A stretch of DNA of 51,712 nt from Mangrovicoccus algicola (GTDB lineage Bacteria > Pseudomonadota > Alphaproteobacteria > Rhodobacterales > Rhodobacteraceae): positions 1-51,712 of the forward strand of contig NZ_JACVXA010000035.1 of the NCBI RefSeq assembly GCF_014903745.1, written 5' to 3'. The notes under the pieces are model-generated. The model was not told where the DNA came from. It saw nothing but the letters and a program-made list of their open reading frames with translations, and made no database searches. The translations under genes and the position numbers were made by a program. This document shows, piece after piece, positions 30,404 through 38,786 of the stretch; position 1 is the first letter of the stretch; each line of letters begins with the position of its first letter.

Positions 30404-31276
30404 ATGGATGGACAGCAAGTGGTTGAGAGTTATCAGGACGCCACGGCCGAGGGCCCCGACTACGTGCCGTATGACAAGCGCAAGCTGTCCTACGCGACCA
30501 CGTTCGACAGCCCCGTGAAGGCGCAGACCATCCGGTCCCTCGAATGGCTGACCGGAAAGATCACGCTGCTGCGGCTGATTCGCGATTTCGAGAGATCCGG
30601 CGTCCCCGAGGGCCAGGCATTCTGGCGCCGCGCGCTGGATGTCATGGGCATCGCGCTGCATACGCCGCGCGAGCAGATCGACCGCATCCCGCGGAACGGG
30701 CCGCTGATCGTCGTCGCCAACCATCCGCATGGGCTGGTCGACGGCATGGTTCTGGCAGAACTGATCGGGCGCGTCCGGCAGGATTACAAGATCCTGACGC
30801 GCTCGCTTCTGACCGGTGTGGACGAGGTGCGCCGCTTCATGCTGCCAGTGCCCTTTCCGCACGAGGCCGATGCGCTTCAGCAGAACCTGGAGATGCGCCG
30901 CCGCGCGATGGAACATCTGGGCCAGGGCGGTGCGATCGTGCTGTTCCCCTCCGGCGTGGTGGCCTCCTCCAGGACCTGGTTCGGCCCGGCACTCGAGGCG
31001 GCATGGAACCCCTTCACGGCGAAGATGATCCAGCGCAGCGGCGCCACCGTCCTGCCGGTGCGCTTTCCCGGGCAGAACAGCCGCTGGTACCAGGTCGCGA
31101 ACCAGCTTTCGCCGACGCTGCGCCAGGGACTTCTGATCCATGAGGTCGTGGCCGCGCTGAACAAGCCGCAGGCCCCCATCGTCGGAGAGCCGGTGCCGCC
31201 CGAGGAGAGCCGCCGCTGGGCAAGCGATCCGCGCGGCTTCGTCGCCTGGCTGCGGGACCGCACCCTGTCGCTGTGA
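30404..31276 (+). CDS. Lysophospholipid acyltransferase family protein (PlsC-like)
   Basis: A 290-residue acyltransferase. The key motif is VVANHPHGLVDGMVL, the NHPxGxxDG variant found in hemolysin/OlsA-like acyltransferases; FPSGVVASS is the second conserved block, and the later VLPVRFPG the third. It probably acylates a lysolipid at the inner membrane, but whether the substrate is lysophosphatidate, lyso-ornithine lipid or another cannot be told. No strong membrane helix is visible. It follows HPr by 27 bp and may be in the same transcript. Confidence 0.83.
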   Translation: MDGQQVVESYQDATAEGPDYVPYDKRKLSYATTFDSPVKAQTIRSLEWLTGKITLLRLIRDFERSGVPEGQAFWRRALDVMGIALHTPREQIDRIPRNGPLIVVANHPHGLVDGMVLAELIGRVRQDYKILTRSLLTGVDEVRRFMLPVPFPHEADALQQNLEMRRRAMEHLGQGGAIVLFPSGVVASSRTWFGPALEAAWNPFTAKMIQRSGATVLPVRFPGQNSRWYQVANQLSPTLRQGLLIHEVVAALNKPQAPIVGEPVPPEESRRWASDPRGFVAWLRDRTLSL

Positions 31277-31384
31277 CCGCCTGCCAGCGGGTTAAGCGAA
31301 CCTGACCACCGCGCGCGGAACGGTCAGCGCTTGCTTACCCCCCGGACCTAGCCTCCCGGCCCATCGAGAACCGGTGGAGCCGCC

Positions 31385-33316
31385 ATGACCCAGGAAATCA
31401 CGTCTTCGGAATTCGAGGCCGAACTCGGCGCCGCGCCGGGCCCCAAGCAGAACCTCGTCGAGCTGGAGGTCGGGCCGATGATGGCCAGCGACATTCCGGG
31501 GGTCCATGTCAACGGCGCCGTGCCCGCGGTTCAGGTCGTGGCCCATGAAGGCGGAGCGATGCCCGCGCCGGCCCTTTACGTTCCGGCGCTGAACCAGCCC
31601 GGCCATCCGATGCGCAGGCAGGCCGCGAACGGCCAGTGGTTCGAACTGGCCCAGAGCGTGGATCTGCGGCATTTCGGCAAGATCGTCGACAATCGCGGGT
31701 CGGATATCGGTCCGGCGCTGCGAAACTTCGTCGATTACGCCCGCGAGAAGAACGGCGGCACGGTGATGATTCCGCCGGGCATCTTCTCGCTGGAAAGCCC
31801 GGTTGACGAGAGCATCAACCTGCCCGCCGACAATTTCGGCATCGGCATTTTCGGGATGGGCACGGAGATCAGCCGCATCGTGGTCGATGGGGCCAGCGTA
31901 TCGCACGGGCCGCTGTTCAGCGCCCCCAACCGCGCGCCCTTCTTCCAGTTCGAGAAATTCGCCATCCTGGCGGAGGGCCGGGTGAATGGCCGCCCGCTGG
32001 CGGCGACGCTGCCGCTGAACGGCGGATCCCGGCGCAACTGCTCGCTGATCGTGCGCGACCTGCTGGTGCAGGGCTATGACGCCCATCTCTCCGCGGGCTT
32101 CCCCTATGACGACCATTTCACCCGCGGGCTGGATTTCACAGGCGCCTGGCGGATGCTTCTGGAAAACTGCCACATCTCGGGTCCGCTCGTGCCCAACGTG
32201 AAGCAGATGAACGACTGGAGCGACAGTTCGATCCTGTGGCGCATGGAGGACGGGCTGGTGATCGACGGGGCCTATGCCCCGATCATCCGCGACGTGCAGT
32301 TCTATTTCGTCGCGCGCCCGGTCCTGTGCCGCGGCCATCCTGACGGCCCGCAGGATGCCGGGGCGATCGAAGCAGAGCGCGGCCTGTTCGAGAACGTCCG
32401 CTGCCCGACCTGCAAGGTGGCGATCGAGTGGTTCCGCACCGGCGCCGAACCCGAGCTGGTGATCACCGACTGCTTCTTCGACTATCGCGACATCGGGCTG
32501 AAGATAAAGGGATCGCGCCTTGGCCAGATCCATCGCAACGCCTTCTTCCAGAAGACGAATACCGATACCTCCCTGGCCCCGCCCGCCGATATCTACCTGG
32601 ATCACTGCATCGATTTCCTCATCGATCACAACATGCATCACGAGGGGGGGGACACCCGGCGCGTCGGGATCCGCATGGTCGATACCAGCAACGCGCAGGG
32701 ACATGTCACGGACCGGATCGAGATCCGCCGCAACCGCGTCACCAGCCTGGCGGTGATGAGCAGCTATTTCGAGAAGGGTGCGGGGACCGGCAAGGCGGTC
32801 TACGAGCCCGGGGCCTTCCTCGGCTCGGTCTCGGCCGAGGTCGATGACAGCGCCGCAACCGAGAAGGCCGCGCTGTCGCTGCGCGAGCCCTACAGCCTGT
32901 TCCTGACGCTGGAGGCGCCGGGCCAGAGCCTTGCCGACAATGCCTGGCAAACCCTCGGCTGGAGCGCGCTGGAGCGCGCGGACACCGTTGCCGCAGAGGC
33001 CTGGGATACGGAAACGCCGACGCGGATCATCATCCCGCAGAACCGGGCAATCACCCGGATCCGGCTGCGGGCGACGGTGGAATTCACGGCCGGCGGCGGG
33101 GGGCTGCGGCGGATGCAGGTGCTGCGCAACGGCACGCCCGGCAAGGATCTGAACATCGCCGTGCCCGCCCAGGCCGGGGCGCCCGCGATTCTTTCTGCCG
33201 GGTCCGACTGGATCGAGGTGGCCGGCGGCGACATCCTCGAGCTTCGCGTCCTGCAGGAGAGCGGCGGCGCGCTGGCCGCGACGGGGGCGACCAGCCTGAC
33301 CGCCTCCTTCCGGTAG
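31385..33316 (+). CDS. Tailspike-like protein with pectate-lyase-type beta-helix
   Basis: A 643-residue protein with no signal peptide. Residues 1-95 form an N-terminal region of unknown fold. From about 95, FGKIVDNRGSDIGPALRNF and GGTVMIPPGIFSLE match the start of the pectate_lyase_3 right-handed beta-helix seen in phage tailspikes; the helix continues to about 480 with repeated short strands and Asn/Asp turns. The C-terminal part (SLADNAWQTLGWS, ITRIRLRATVEFTAGGGG, MQVLRNGTPG) resembles the C1q-like jelly-roll end domain of phage fibres. No phage gene flanks it. It may be a particle spike of a gene transfer agent or phage, or a surface polysaccharide enzyme. GGAG precedes the ATG; a strong terminator follows. 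Confidence 0.7.
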   Translation: MTQEITSSEFEAELGAAPGPKQNLVELEVGPMMASDIPGVHVNGAVPAVQVVAHEGGAMPAPALYVPALNQPGHPMRRQAANGQWFELAQSVDLRHFGKIVDNRGSDIGPALRNFVDYAREKNGGTVMIPPGIFSLESPVDESINLPADNFGIGIFGMGTEISRIVVDGASVSHGPLFSAPNRAPFFQFEKFAILAEGRVNGRPLAATLPLNGGSRRNCSLIVRDLLVQGYDAHLSAGFPYDDHFTRGLDFTGAWRMLLENCHISGPLVPNVKQMNDWSDSSILWRMEDGLVIDGAYAPIIRDVQFYFVARPVLCRGHPDGPQDAGAIEAERGLFENVRCPTCKVAIEWFRTGAEPELVITDCFFDYRDIGLKIKGSRLGQIHRNAFFQKTNTDTSLAPPADIYLDHCIDFLIDHNMHHEGGDTRRVGIRMVDTSNAQGHVTDRIEIRRNRVTSLAVMSSYFEKGAGTGKAVYEPGAFLGSVSAEVDDSAATEKAALSLREPYSLFLTLEAPGQSLADNAWQTLGWSALERADTVAAEAWDTETPTRIIIPQNRAITRIRLRATVEFTAGGGGLRRMQVLRNGTPGKDLNIAVPAQAGAPAILSAGSDWIEVAGGDILELRVLQESGGALAATGATSLTASFR

Positions 33317-33338
33317 GCCGGACCGTTACCGAAATGCA

Positions 33339-33371
33339 GGCGTCCGGGCCCGTTCCGGACGCCATTTTCGT
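33339..33371 (+). terminator. Rho-independent terminator after the tailspike-like gene
   Basis: GGCGTCCGG (33339-33347) and CCGGACGCC (33355-33363) form a perfect 9-bp stem with a 7-base loop, followed by ATTTTCGTT. Confidence 0.88.
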
Positions 33372-33434
33372 TGCGTCGTTTCAGGGGCCTGCCGCGCCGT
33401 GCTATCACGAAGCAGTGACAAGGAAAGGCGCGGC

Positions 33435-34373
33435 GTGCTCGAGACCATCAAGACCATATGGCGATTCGCCATGAACCTCATGACGCGGACCGATGAGGCG
33501 AACCTGCCGCTGGTCGCCGCGGGCGGCGCGTTCTTCTCCATGCTCTCGGTCTTCCCGGCCATCGCCGCGGTGGTCGCCCTGCTGGGGTTCATCGCCGATC
33601 CGGCCGCCGTGGAATCGCAGATGCAGATGCTGCAGCGATTCATGCCGCCCGAGGCCTTCCAGATCATCGACAGCCAGGTGCGCCGGATGGTGCTGACCTC
33701 GAGCAGCACGCTGGGCTGGGCGACGGTGATCAGCACCCTGGCGGCGCTATGGTCCGCGCGCAAGGGCACCGATGCGCTGGTGCGCGGGCTGAACGCGGTC
33801 TATCGCGGGCCGCAGCGCAAGGGCTGGCACGCGATGGCGCTGTCCTACGCGCTGACCATCGCGCTGAGCCTGGTGGCGGTGGCGGCGATCCTGGCGCTGG
33901 TCATCGTGCCGATCATCACCACGATCCTCAACCTGCCCTTCCTGGCGCAGAACCTGCCGGCCGGGCTGCTGAACTGGGTGAACGGCCTGCTTCTGCAGAT
34001 CGCGCGCTGGTTCATCGCGCTGGGGCTGGTCTTCACCGGCGTCTGGCTGCTCTACCGCTTCGCGCCCAACCGGCCGCACCGCATGACCGGCTTCTTCACT
34101 CCCGGTTCGGTGCTGTCGATCACCGTCTGGGGCGCCGCGACCTTCGGCTTCAGCTACTATCTCAGCAATTTCGGCAATTACAGCCAGGTCTACGGATCGA
34201 TCGGTGCCGTGATCGCCCTGCTCATGTTCCTCTACATCACCATCTACGTGGTGCTTCTGGGCGCCGCGCTGAATGCCGAACTGGAGCGGTTCCGCGAGGA
34301 TCGCGAGGCCAGGATCGCGCGGGAGGCGGAGGAAACCGCCGCCCTGACCGAGACCGGAAGCGTCACGTCCTGA
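33435..34373 (+). CDS. YihY/BrkB family inner-membrane protein
   Basis: A 312-residue polytopic membrane protein of the YihY family (once called ribonuclease BN in error). Typical features are AGGAFFSMLSVFPAIAAVVALLGF, TLAALWSARKGTDALVRGLNAVY, LYRFAPNRPHR, and the C-terminal SNFGNYSQVYGSIGAVIALLMFLYITIYVVLLGA. Six helices are expected. The function is unknown; a transport role is suspected. The start is a GTG with AAGGAAAGG about 8 bases upstream; a GTG 36 bases earlier is less supported. Its 3' end overlaps the convergent gene by 11 bases. Confidence 0.88.
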   Translation: MLETIKTIWRFAMNLMTRTDEANLPLVAAGGAFFSMLSVFPAIAAVVALLGFIADPAAVESQMQMLQRFMPPEAFQIIDSQVRRMVLTSSSTLGWATVISTLAALWSARKGTDALVRGLNAVYRGPQRKGWHAMALSYALTIALSLVAVAAILALVIVPIITTILNLPFLAQNLPAGLLNWVNGLLLQIARWFIALGLVFTGVWLLYRFAPNRPHRMTGFFTPGSVLSITVWGAATFGFSYYLSNFGNYSQVYGSIGAVIALLMFLYITIYVVLLGAALNAELERFREDREARIAREAEETAALTETGSVTS

Positions 34374-35346
34374 GGTTGCGGGCCGCGTCCTTGAGCACGG
34401 CATATTGCCCGTCCGGGCGGAACCGCCACAGATACCCCGGCAGCACAGCCCCCATCGCCGCCGGGGAAATGCCCAGATCGGCGAACCCGCGCGCATCCGG
34501 CGCCACGACATTGTCGCGCGCCAGCGATTTGAGCTGGTCGCGGGTCAGCATCCGGTTGACAAGAAGGCCGCCGCTGAGCTTCTGCAGCATGTCGAAGCTC
34601 CAGGCCATGGTCTGCGCCGCGGGCTGCGGCAGGGCCAGCACCCAGCGACGCTTGCGGATCACGCCCAGCATGTCCTGCATCAGCGCGCGGAAGGTCTTCA
34701 CCTCCGGGCCGCCGAGCTCGTAGATCCCGCCCCCGGCACCGTCCAGCAGATACAGCTCCGCGGCGGCGGCGACGTCATCGACGTAGACCGGCTGGAACCG
34801 CGTCCCGGCGCCGGTGATCGGCAGGACCGGTCCGAATTGCGCCATCGCGGCGAAACGGTTGAAGAAACTGTCCCCGGGTCCGAAGATCACCGAGGGACGC
34901 AGGACCATCGCGCCGGGCAGCGCGGCCAGCACCGCCGCCTCTCCGGCCGCCTTGCTGCGGGCATAGGCGCTGGGACTGCCGGCATCCGCGCCGATCGCGG
35001 AAAGCTGGACCATGCGGGAAATCCCCGCCTCCGCGGCAAGCCGGGCGATGCGGCCCGGGCCCTCCGCCTGCACCGCCTCGAACCCGTTGCGCCCCGACTC
35101 GACGAGGATGCCCACGCAATTGACCACCGCATCGGCCCCCGCAAGCACATCGCGCACCGATCCGTCGTCGCGGATGTTGCAGAAAACCGGTTCGACCTGG
35201 CCGACTGCCCCGTAGGGTTTCACATGCATGGCCAGATTCGGGTTCCGCACCGCCACGCGCACGCGCCAGCCCGCCTTGGCCATCCGCCGTGCGATATGGC
35301 GTCCGACGAAGCCCGATCCGCCGAAGATCGTGACAAGTTTCGACAT
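34363..35346 (-). CDS. NAD(P)-binding protein, complex I NDUFA9-like
   Basis: A 327-residue atypical SDR. The N-terminal Rossmann motif is TIFGGSGFVGRHIARRMAKAGW; later elements are VNCVGILVESGRNGFEAVQ, AYARSKAAGEAAVL and VLRPSVIFGPGDSFFNRFAAMA, which are characteristic of the NDUFA9-like group. Mitochondrial NDUFA9 is an accessory complex I subunit that binds NADPH; the bacterial relatives may relate to quinone or respiratory assembly, which is inference. ATG 35346 has GGGAGG upstream. Confidence 0.87.
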   Translation of the reverse strand: MSKLVTIFGGSGFVGRHIARRMAKAGWRVRVAVRNPNLAMHVKPYGAVGQVEPVFCNIRDDGSVRDVLAGADAVVNCVGILVESGRNGFEAVQAEGPGRIARLAAEAGISRMVQLSAIGADAGSPSAYARSKAAGEAAVLAALPGAMVLRPSVIFGPGDSFFNRFAAMAQFGPVLPITGAGTRFQPVYVDDVAAAAELYLLDGAGGGIYELGGPEVKTFRALMQDMLGVIRKRRWVLALPQPAAQTMAWSFDMLQKLSGGLLVNRMLTRDQLKSLARDNVVAPDARGFADLGISPAAMGAVLPGYLWRFRPDGQYAVLKDAARNLRT

Positions 35347-35491
35347 GGCCTGCCTCCCGCTGGGTACCATTCAGGAAATATCCCGCCCCGGGGGACCGGA
35401 CAAGGTGCAACTGGTCGCGTTTGTGCACCCACCCGCATGGAGCCCCGGTTAATCTCCGGGCACATGACGCAAGGAAAGGCGCGGGGACCTG

Positions 35492-35520
35492 TTGACACCA
35501 TCGCGCAGCACGCTTAGAAG
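35492..35520 (+). promoter_or_regulatory. Promoter of the first tRNA-Leu gene
   Basis: TTGACA (35492-35497), exactly 17 bp, then TAGAAG (35515-35520). The tRNA begins 17 bases after the -10. The same arrangement precedes the second copy. Confidence 0.75.
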
Positions 35521-35537
35521 CCGCCCTCACGACATCG

Positions 35538-35624
35538 GCCCAGATGGCGGAATTGGTAGACGCGCTAGCTTCAGGTGCTAGTGTCCGCAAGGACGTGGAG
35601 GTTCGAGTCCTCTTCTGGGCACCA
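35538..35624 (+). tRNA. tRNA-Leu (anticodon CAG), copy 1
   Basis: An 87-base class II tRNA with encoded CCA. The acceptor stem is GCCCAGA paired with TCTGGGC, the D-arm holds AATTGGTAGACGCG, the anticodon loop is CTTCAGGT (anticodon CAG, reading CUG), the long variable arm is TGTCCGCAAGGACG, and the T-arm is GAGGTTCGAGTCCTC. It is one of a tandem pair. Confidence 0.96.
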
Positions 35625-35774
35625 TTTCCCACCGATCGGAAATGACCCTGCCGGACCGATGTCGCCCCCCCCCCTCTTTCACATGACGAACGCCCCCTGC
35701 CACCGGCTGTTCCGCGCCCGCGCGCGGCAGAGCAGGCGGCACGGAAAAGTTTCGCGCGGGCGCGCGATATCGTG

Positions 35775-35803
35775 TTGACACCCCCCGGAACGGCCCTTAG
35801 AAG
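35775..35803 (+). promoter_or_regulatory. Promoter of the second tRNA-Leu gene
   Basis: TTGACA (35775-35780), 17 bp, then TAGAAG (35798-35803), matching the first copy although the spacer sequence differs. Confidence 0.75.
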
Positions 35804-35820
35804 CCGCCCTCACGACATCG

Positions 35821-35907
35821 GCCCAGATGGCGGAATTGGTAGACGCGCTAGCTTCAGGTGCTAGTGTCCGTAAGGACGTGGAGGTTCGAGTCCTCTTCTG
35901 GGCACCA
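35821..35907 (+). tRNA. tRNA-Leu (anticodon CAG), copy 2
   Basis: Same as the copy at 35538 except for one base in the variable-arm loop (GTAAG for GCAAG). The identity extends about 24 bases upstream, through the TAGAAG, and then stops, which marks a local duplication with a separate -35 and spacer. Confidence 0.96.
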
Positions 35908-36035
35908 TCCCCCCTTTCGACATGATCCAACCGGCGCCGCGTCGCGCAGTGACGGAATTTTCGCCCCGATCCCTAGCACATCGGCGGATGACTGGGCATA
36001 ACGGGACTCCTGGACCCGTCTTGAAAGGAAGCCCC

Positions 36036-36650
36036 TTGCCGCATCACGTCTATCAGGGCGACCTGCCCGACGGGCTGGATCTCGGGCCAGTCGTGGCCAT
36101 CGACTGCGAAAGCATGGGGCTGATCCCGGGCCGCGACCGGCTTTGCGTGGTGCAGATGTCCGCGGGCGACGGCACCGCCCATCTGGTGCAGGTCGCCAGG
36201 GGCCAGACCACGGCGCCGAACCTGGTGCGGATCCTGAAGGATCCGACCGTGCTGAAACTGTTCCATTACGGGCGCTTCGACATCGCGATGATGCATCATG
36301 CCTTCGGCGCGCTGGCGGCGCCGGTCTATTGCACCAAGATCGCGTCGCGGCTGGTGCGGACCTATACCGACCGCCACGGGCTGAAGAACCTGGTCTCGGA
36401 ACTGCTGGGCGAGGATATCTCCAAGCAGCAGCAATCCAGCGACTGGGGCGCCGGGACCCTCAGCGAGGCGCAGATCGCCTATGCCGCCTCGGACGTGCTG
36501 CACCTGCACAGGCTGCGCGAGGCGCTGGACCTGCGGCTGGCGCGCGAAGGCCGCGCCAGGCTGGCGCAGTCCTGCTTCGATTTCCTGCCAACGCGGGCGC
36601 TTCTCGATCTGGAAGGCTGGCCCGATACCGACATCTTTGCCCATACGTGA
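36036..36650 (+). CDS. rnd: Ribonuclease D
   Basis: A 204-residue DEDDy 3'-5' exoribonuclease, the short alphaproteobacterial form without HRDC domains. Catalytic residues are visible in VVAIDCESMGL (D, E), LKLFHYGRFDIAMMHH (D) and AQIAYAASDVLHLHRL (Y and D). It trims tRNA and other stable RNA 3' ends, which fits its place right after the tRNA genes. I chose the TTG at 36036 because AAAGGAAG lies about 8 bases upstream and the length then matches the family; 38 further in-frame codons upstream look non-coding. Confidence 0.9.
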   Translation: MPHHVYQGDLPDGLDLGPVVAIDCESMGLIPGRDRLCVVQMSAGDGTAHLVQVARGQTTAPNLVRILKDPTVLKLFHYGRFDIAMMHHAFGALAAPVYCTKIASRLVRTYTDRHGLKNLVSELLGEDISKQQQSSDWGAGTLSEAQIAYAASDVLHLHRLREALDLRLAREGRARLAQSCFDFLPTRALLDLEGWPDTDIFAHT

Positions 36651-36655
36651 TCCCC

Positions 36656-37630
36656 ATGACCGATACCGATTCCGACATCTTCCTTTCCGCCGGCCGCCGC
36701 GTGATCGCCATCGAGGCCGAGGCACTCGGCCTTCTGGGCGCGGCGCTGGATGACAGCTTCGCCGCTTCCGTCCGGCTGATCCTCAATGCCAGGGGGCGGG
36801 TGATCGTCTCGGGCATGGGCAAATCGGGGCATATCGCGCGCAAGATCGCCGCGACCCTGGCCTCCACCGGCACGCCCGCGCATTTCGTCCATCCCGCCGA
36901 GGCCAGCCATGGCGACCTGGGCATGCTGGCCGCCGGCGATGTGGTCATGATGCTGTCCAATTCCGGCGAAACCCCGGAACTGGCGGACATGATCGCCCAT
37001 ACCCGGCGTTTCAACATCCCGCTGATCGGCGTGGCCAGCCGCCCCGACTCGACGCTTCTGCGCCAGGCCGATGTCGCGCTGGTGCTGCCCAAGGCGCCCG
37101 AGGCCTGCGGCACCGGCATCGTGCCGACCACCTCGACCACCATGACCCTGGCGCTCGGCGATGCGCTTGCCGTCGCGCTGATGGAGCACCGCCAGTTCAC
37201 GCCCGAGCATTTCCGCCAGTTCCATCCCGGCGGCAAGCTCGGCGCCCAGCTGTCGAAGGTCTCCGACCTGATGCATGGCGGCGACGAACTGCCCCTGGTG
37301 GGCATGGACACGTCGATGGGCGAGGCGCTGATCGTCATGAGCCAGAAGGGCTTCGGCGTGGTCGGCGTGCTGTCCGAATCGGGGCTGCTGGCCGGGATCA
37401 TCACCGATGGCGACCTGCGGCGGAACCTGGTGAACCTGCTGGACAAGACCGCCGGCGACGTGATGACCCGCGACCCCAAGACGATCGGCCCCGACGAACT
37501 GGCCGAGAAGGCCGTGGCGCTGATGGACCGGCTGAAGATCACCAGCCTCTTCGCGGTCGATCCCGGCGGCCCGCGCATCGCCCGCGGCATCGTCACCATC
37601 CATGACTGCCTGCGCGCCGGGGTCGTCTGA
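36656..37630 (+). CDS. kdsD: Arabinose-5-phosphate isomerase (KpsF/GutQ family)
   Basis: KdsD interconverts ribulose 5-phosphate and arabinose 5-phosphate, the first step of Kdo synthesis for lipopolysaccharide. The 324-residue protein has an N-terminal SIS domain (VIVSGMGKSGHIARKIAATLASTGTP, AEASHGDLGML, MLSNSGETPE) and two C-terminal CBS domains (from DLMHGGDELP and DVMTRDPKTI). It follows rnd by 5 bp and precedes lptC by 2 bp. kdsB, another Kdo gene, lies 4 kb away. Confidence 0.95.
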   Translation: MTDTDSDIFLSAGRRVIAIEAEALGLLGAALDDSFAASVRLILNARGRVIVSGMGKSGHIARKIAATLASTGTPAHFVHPAEASHGDLGMLAAGDVVMMLSNSGETPELADMIAHTRRFNIPLIGVASRPDSTLLRQADVALVLPKAPEACGTGIVPTTSTTMTLALGDALAVALMEHRQFTPEHFRQFHPGGKLGAQLSKVSDLMHGGDELPLVGMDTSMGEALIVMSQKGFGVVGVLSESGLLAGIITDGDLRRNLVNLLDKTAGDVMTRDPKTIGPDELAEKAVALMDRLKITSLFAVDPGGPRIARGIVTIHDCLRAGVV

Positions 37631-37632
37631 TT

Positions 37633-38259
37633 GTGGCACGATTCGATAACGCCTATTCGCGCGCTATCGCCATCGTCAAACTCGTCCTGCCGCTGGTCGC
37701 GCTCGGCCTGCTCTCCACGCTCTTCCTGCTGTCGCGCGGCGGCCAGCAGGGCGAGCCGCTGCCCTGGACCGAGGCCGAGATGGGCGAACTCGCCCGCGAG
37801 GAGCGCCTGGGAAGCCCGACCTATGCCACGCTGACCGAGGACGGCGCCGAGCTGCGGCTGCAGGCGGACAAGGTCACGCCCGATCCCGACAGGGAGGGCG
37901 TGGCCCATGGACGGCAGCTGAGGGCGCGGCTGGCGCGGCCCGACGGCACGATCCTGGATCTGGAGGCGCCCGAGGGGCGGCTCGACCAGGGCGACCGCAG
38001 CGCGGTGCTGGAAGGCGGGGTGCGGATCACCGCCTCCGAAGGCTACGTCGCCACCATGCCGGGCGTGCGGCTGCGCACCAACCTGACCCACATGCAGAGC
38101 CTCGGCCCGGTCGAGGCCGACGGCCCCGCCGGCCGGATCGAGGCCGGGGGGCTGACCGTCACCGCCGAGAAGGGCGGCGGACGGGGCACGGTTGCGCTGT
38201 TCACGGACGGGGTACACCTGATATATCGCCCCCAAGCGACGGAGGCCGAAGCCGAATGA
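37633..38259 (+). CDS. lptC: LPS export periplasmic protein LptC
   Basis: A 208-residue bitopic protein: one N-terminal membrane helix (IVKLVLPLVALGLLSTLFLLS) then a periplasmic beta-jellyroll part (LRLQADKVTPDP, LEAPEGRLDQGDRSAVLEGGVRI). LptC takes lipopolysaccharide from LptBFG and hands it to LptA. The start is GTG, 2 bases after the kdsD stop. It overlaps lptA by 4 bases. Confidence 0.9.
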   Translation: MARFDNAYSRAIAIVKLVLPLVALGLLSTLFLLSRGGQQGEPLPWTEAEMGELAREERLGSPTYATLTEDGAELRLQADKVTPDPDREGVAHGRQLRARLARPDGTILDLEAPEGRLDQGDRSAVLEGGVRITASEGYVATMPGVRLRTNLTHMQSLGPVEADGPAGRIEAGGLTVTAEKGGGRGTVALFTDGVHLIYRPQATEAEAE

Positions 38260-38786
38260 GACAGTCCCTGATCCTGACCCTGATGCTGGCGGCGGCGCAG
38301 GCCCTGCCCGGGGCCGCCCTGTCGCAGGGGACGGGCGTGAGCCTTGGCGGCGTTGCCGAGACCGACCGCGACGCGCCGGTCGAGGTCACCTCCGACCAGC
38401 TGGAACTGGACCAGACCGCGGGCACCGCGCTGTTCACCGGCGACGTGCTGGTGGTGCAGGGAGAGATGCGGCTGGCCGCGCCGCGCATCCTGGTCGAATA
38501 TGCGCGTCTGCCCGATGGCAGCCTGGGCGAGGACGTGGACCGCATCACCGCCACCGGCGGCGTCACCATGGTCACGCCCGACGAGGCGGCCGAGGCGGAG
38601 GAAGCCGTCTATTCCCCCGTCACCGAGGAAGTCGTGATGACCGGCGACGTGCTGCTGACCCAGGGGCCGAACACGCTGAACGGGACGCGGCTGGTGATCG
38701 ACCTGGCCACGGGAACCGGCCGCATGGAGGGCCGGGTGCGCACCGTCATCACCCCCGGCACCGCCCCGGAGAGCGCCGGGCAATGA
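38256..38786 (+). CDS. lptA: LPS transport periplasmic protein LptA
   Basis: A 176-residue OstA-like periplasmic protein with a signal peptide (SLILTLMLAAAQALPGAALSQ). The repeating beta pattern VEVTSDQLELDQTAGTALFTGDV, VVQGEMRLAAPRILVEY and EEVVMTGDVLLTQGPNTLNG is typical. LptA forms the bridge carrying lipopolysaccharide across the periplasm. Overlapping stop/start codons with lptC and lptB indicate translational coupling. Confidence 0.93.
   Translation: MRQSLILTLMLAAAQALPGAALSQGTGVSLGGVAETDRDAPVEVTSDQLELDQTAGTALFTGDVLVVQGEMRLAAPRILVEYARLPDGSLGEDVDRITATGGVTMVTPDEAAEAEEAVYSPVTEEVVMTGDVLLTQGPNTLNGTRLVIDLATGTGRMEGRVRTVITPGTAPESAGQ

Noticed and set aside
31385-33316. Prophage around the tailspike-like gene
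   Set aside because: Neighbours are an acyltransferase and a YihY-family protein; no integrase, capsid, terminase or att repeats are seen.
35578-35930. Minus-strand peptides reading QKRTRTSTSLRTLAPEAS
   Set aside because: This is the translated complement of the tRNA-Leu genes, a well-known annotation artefact.
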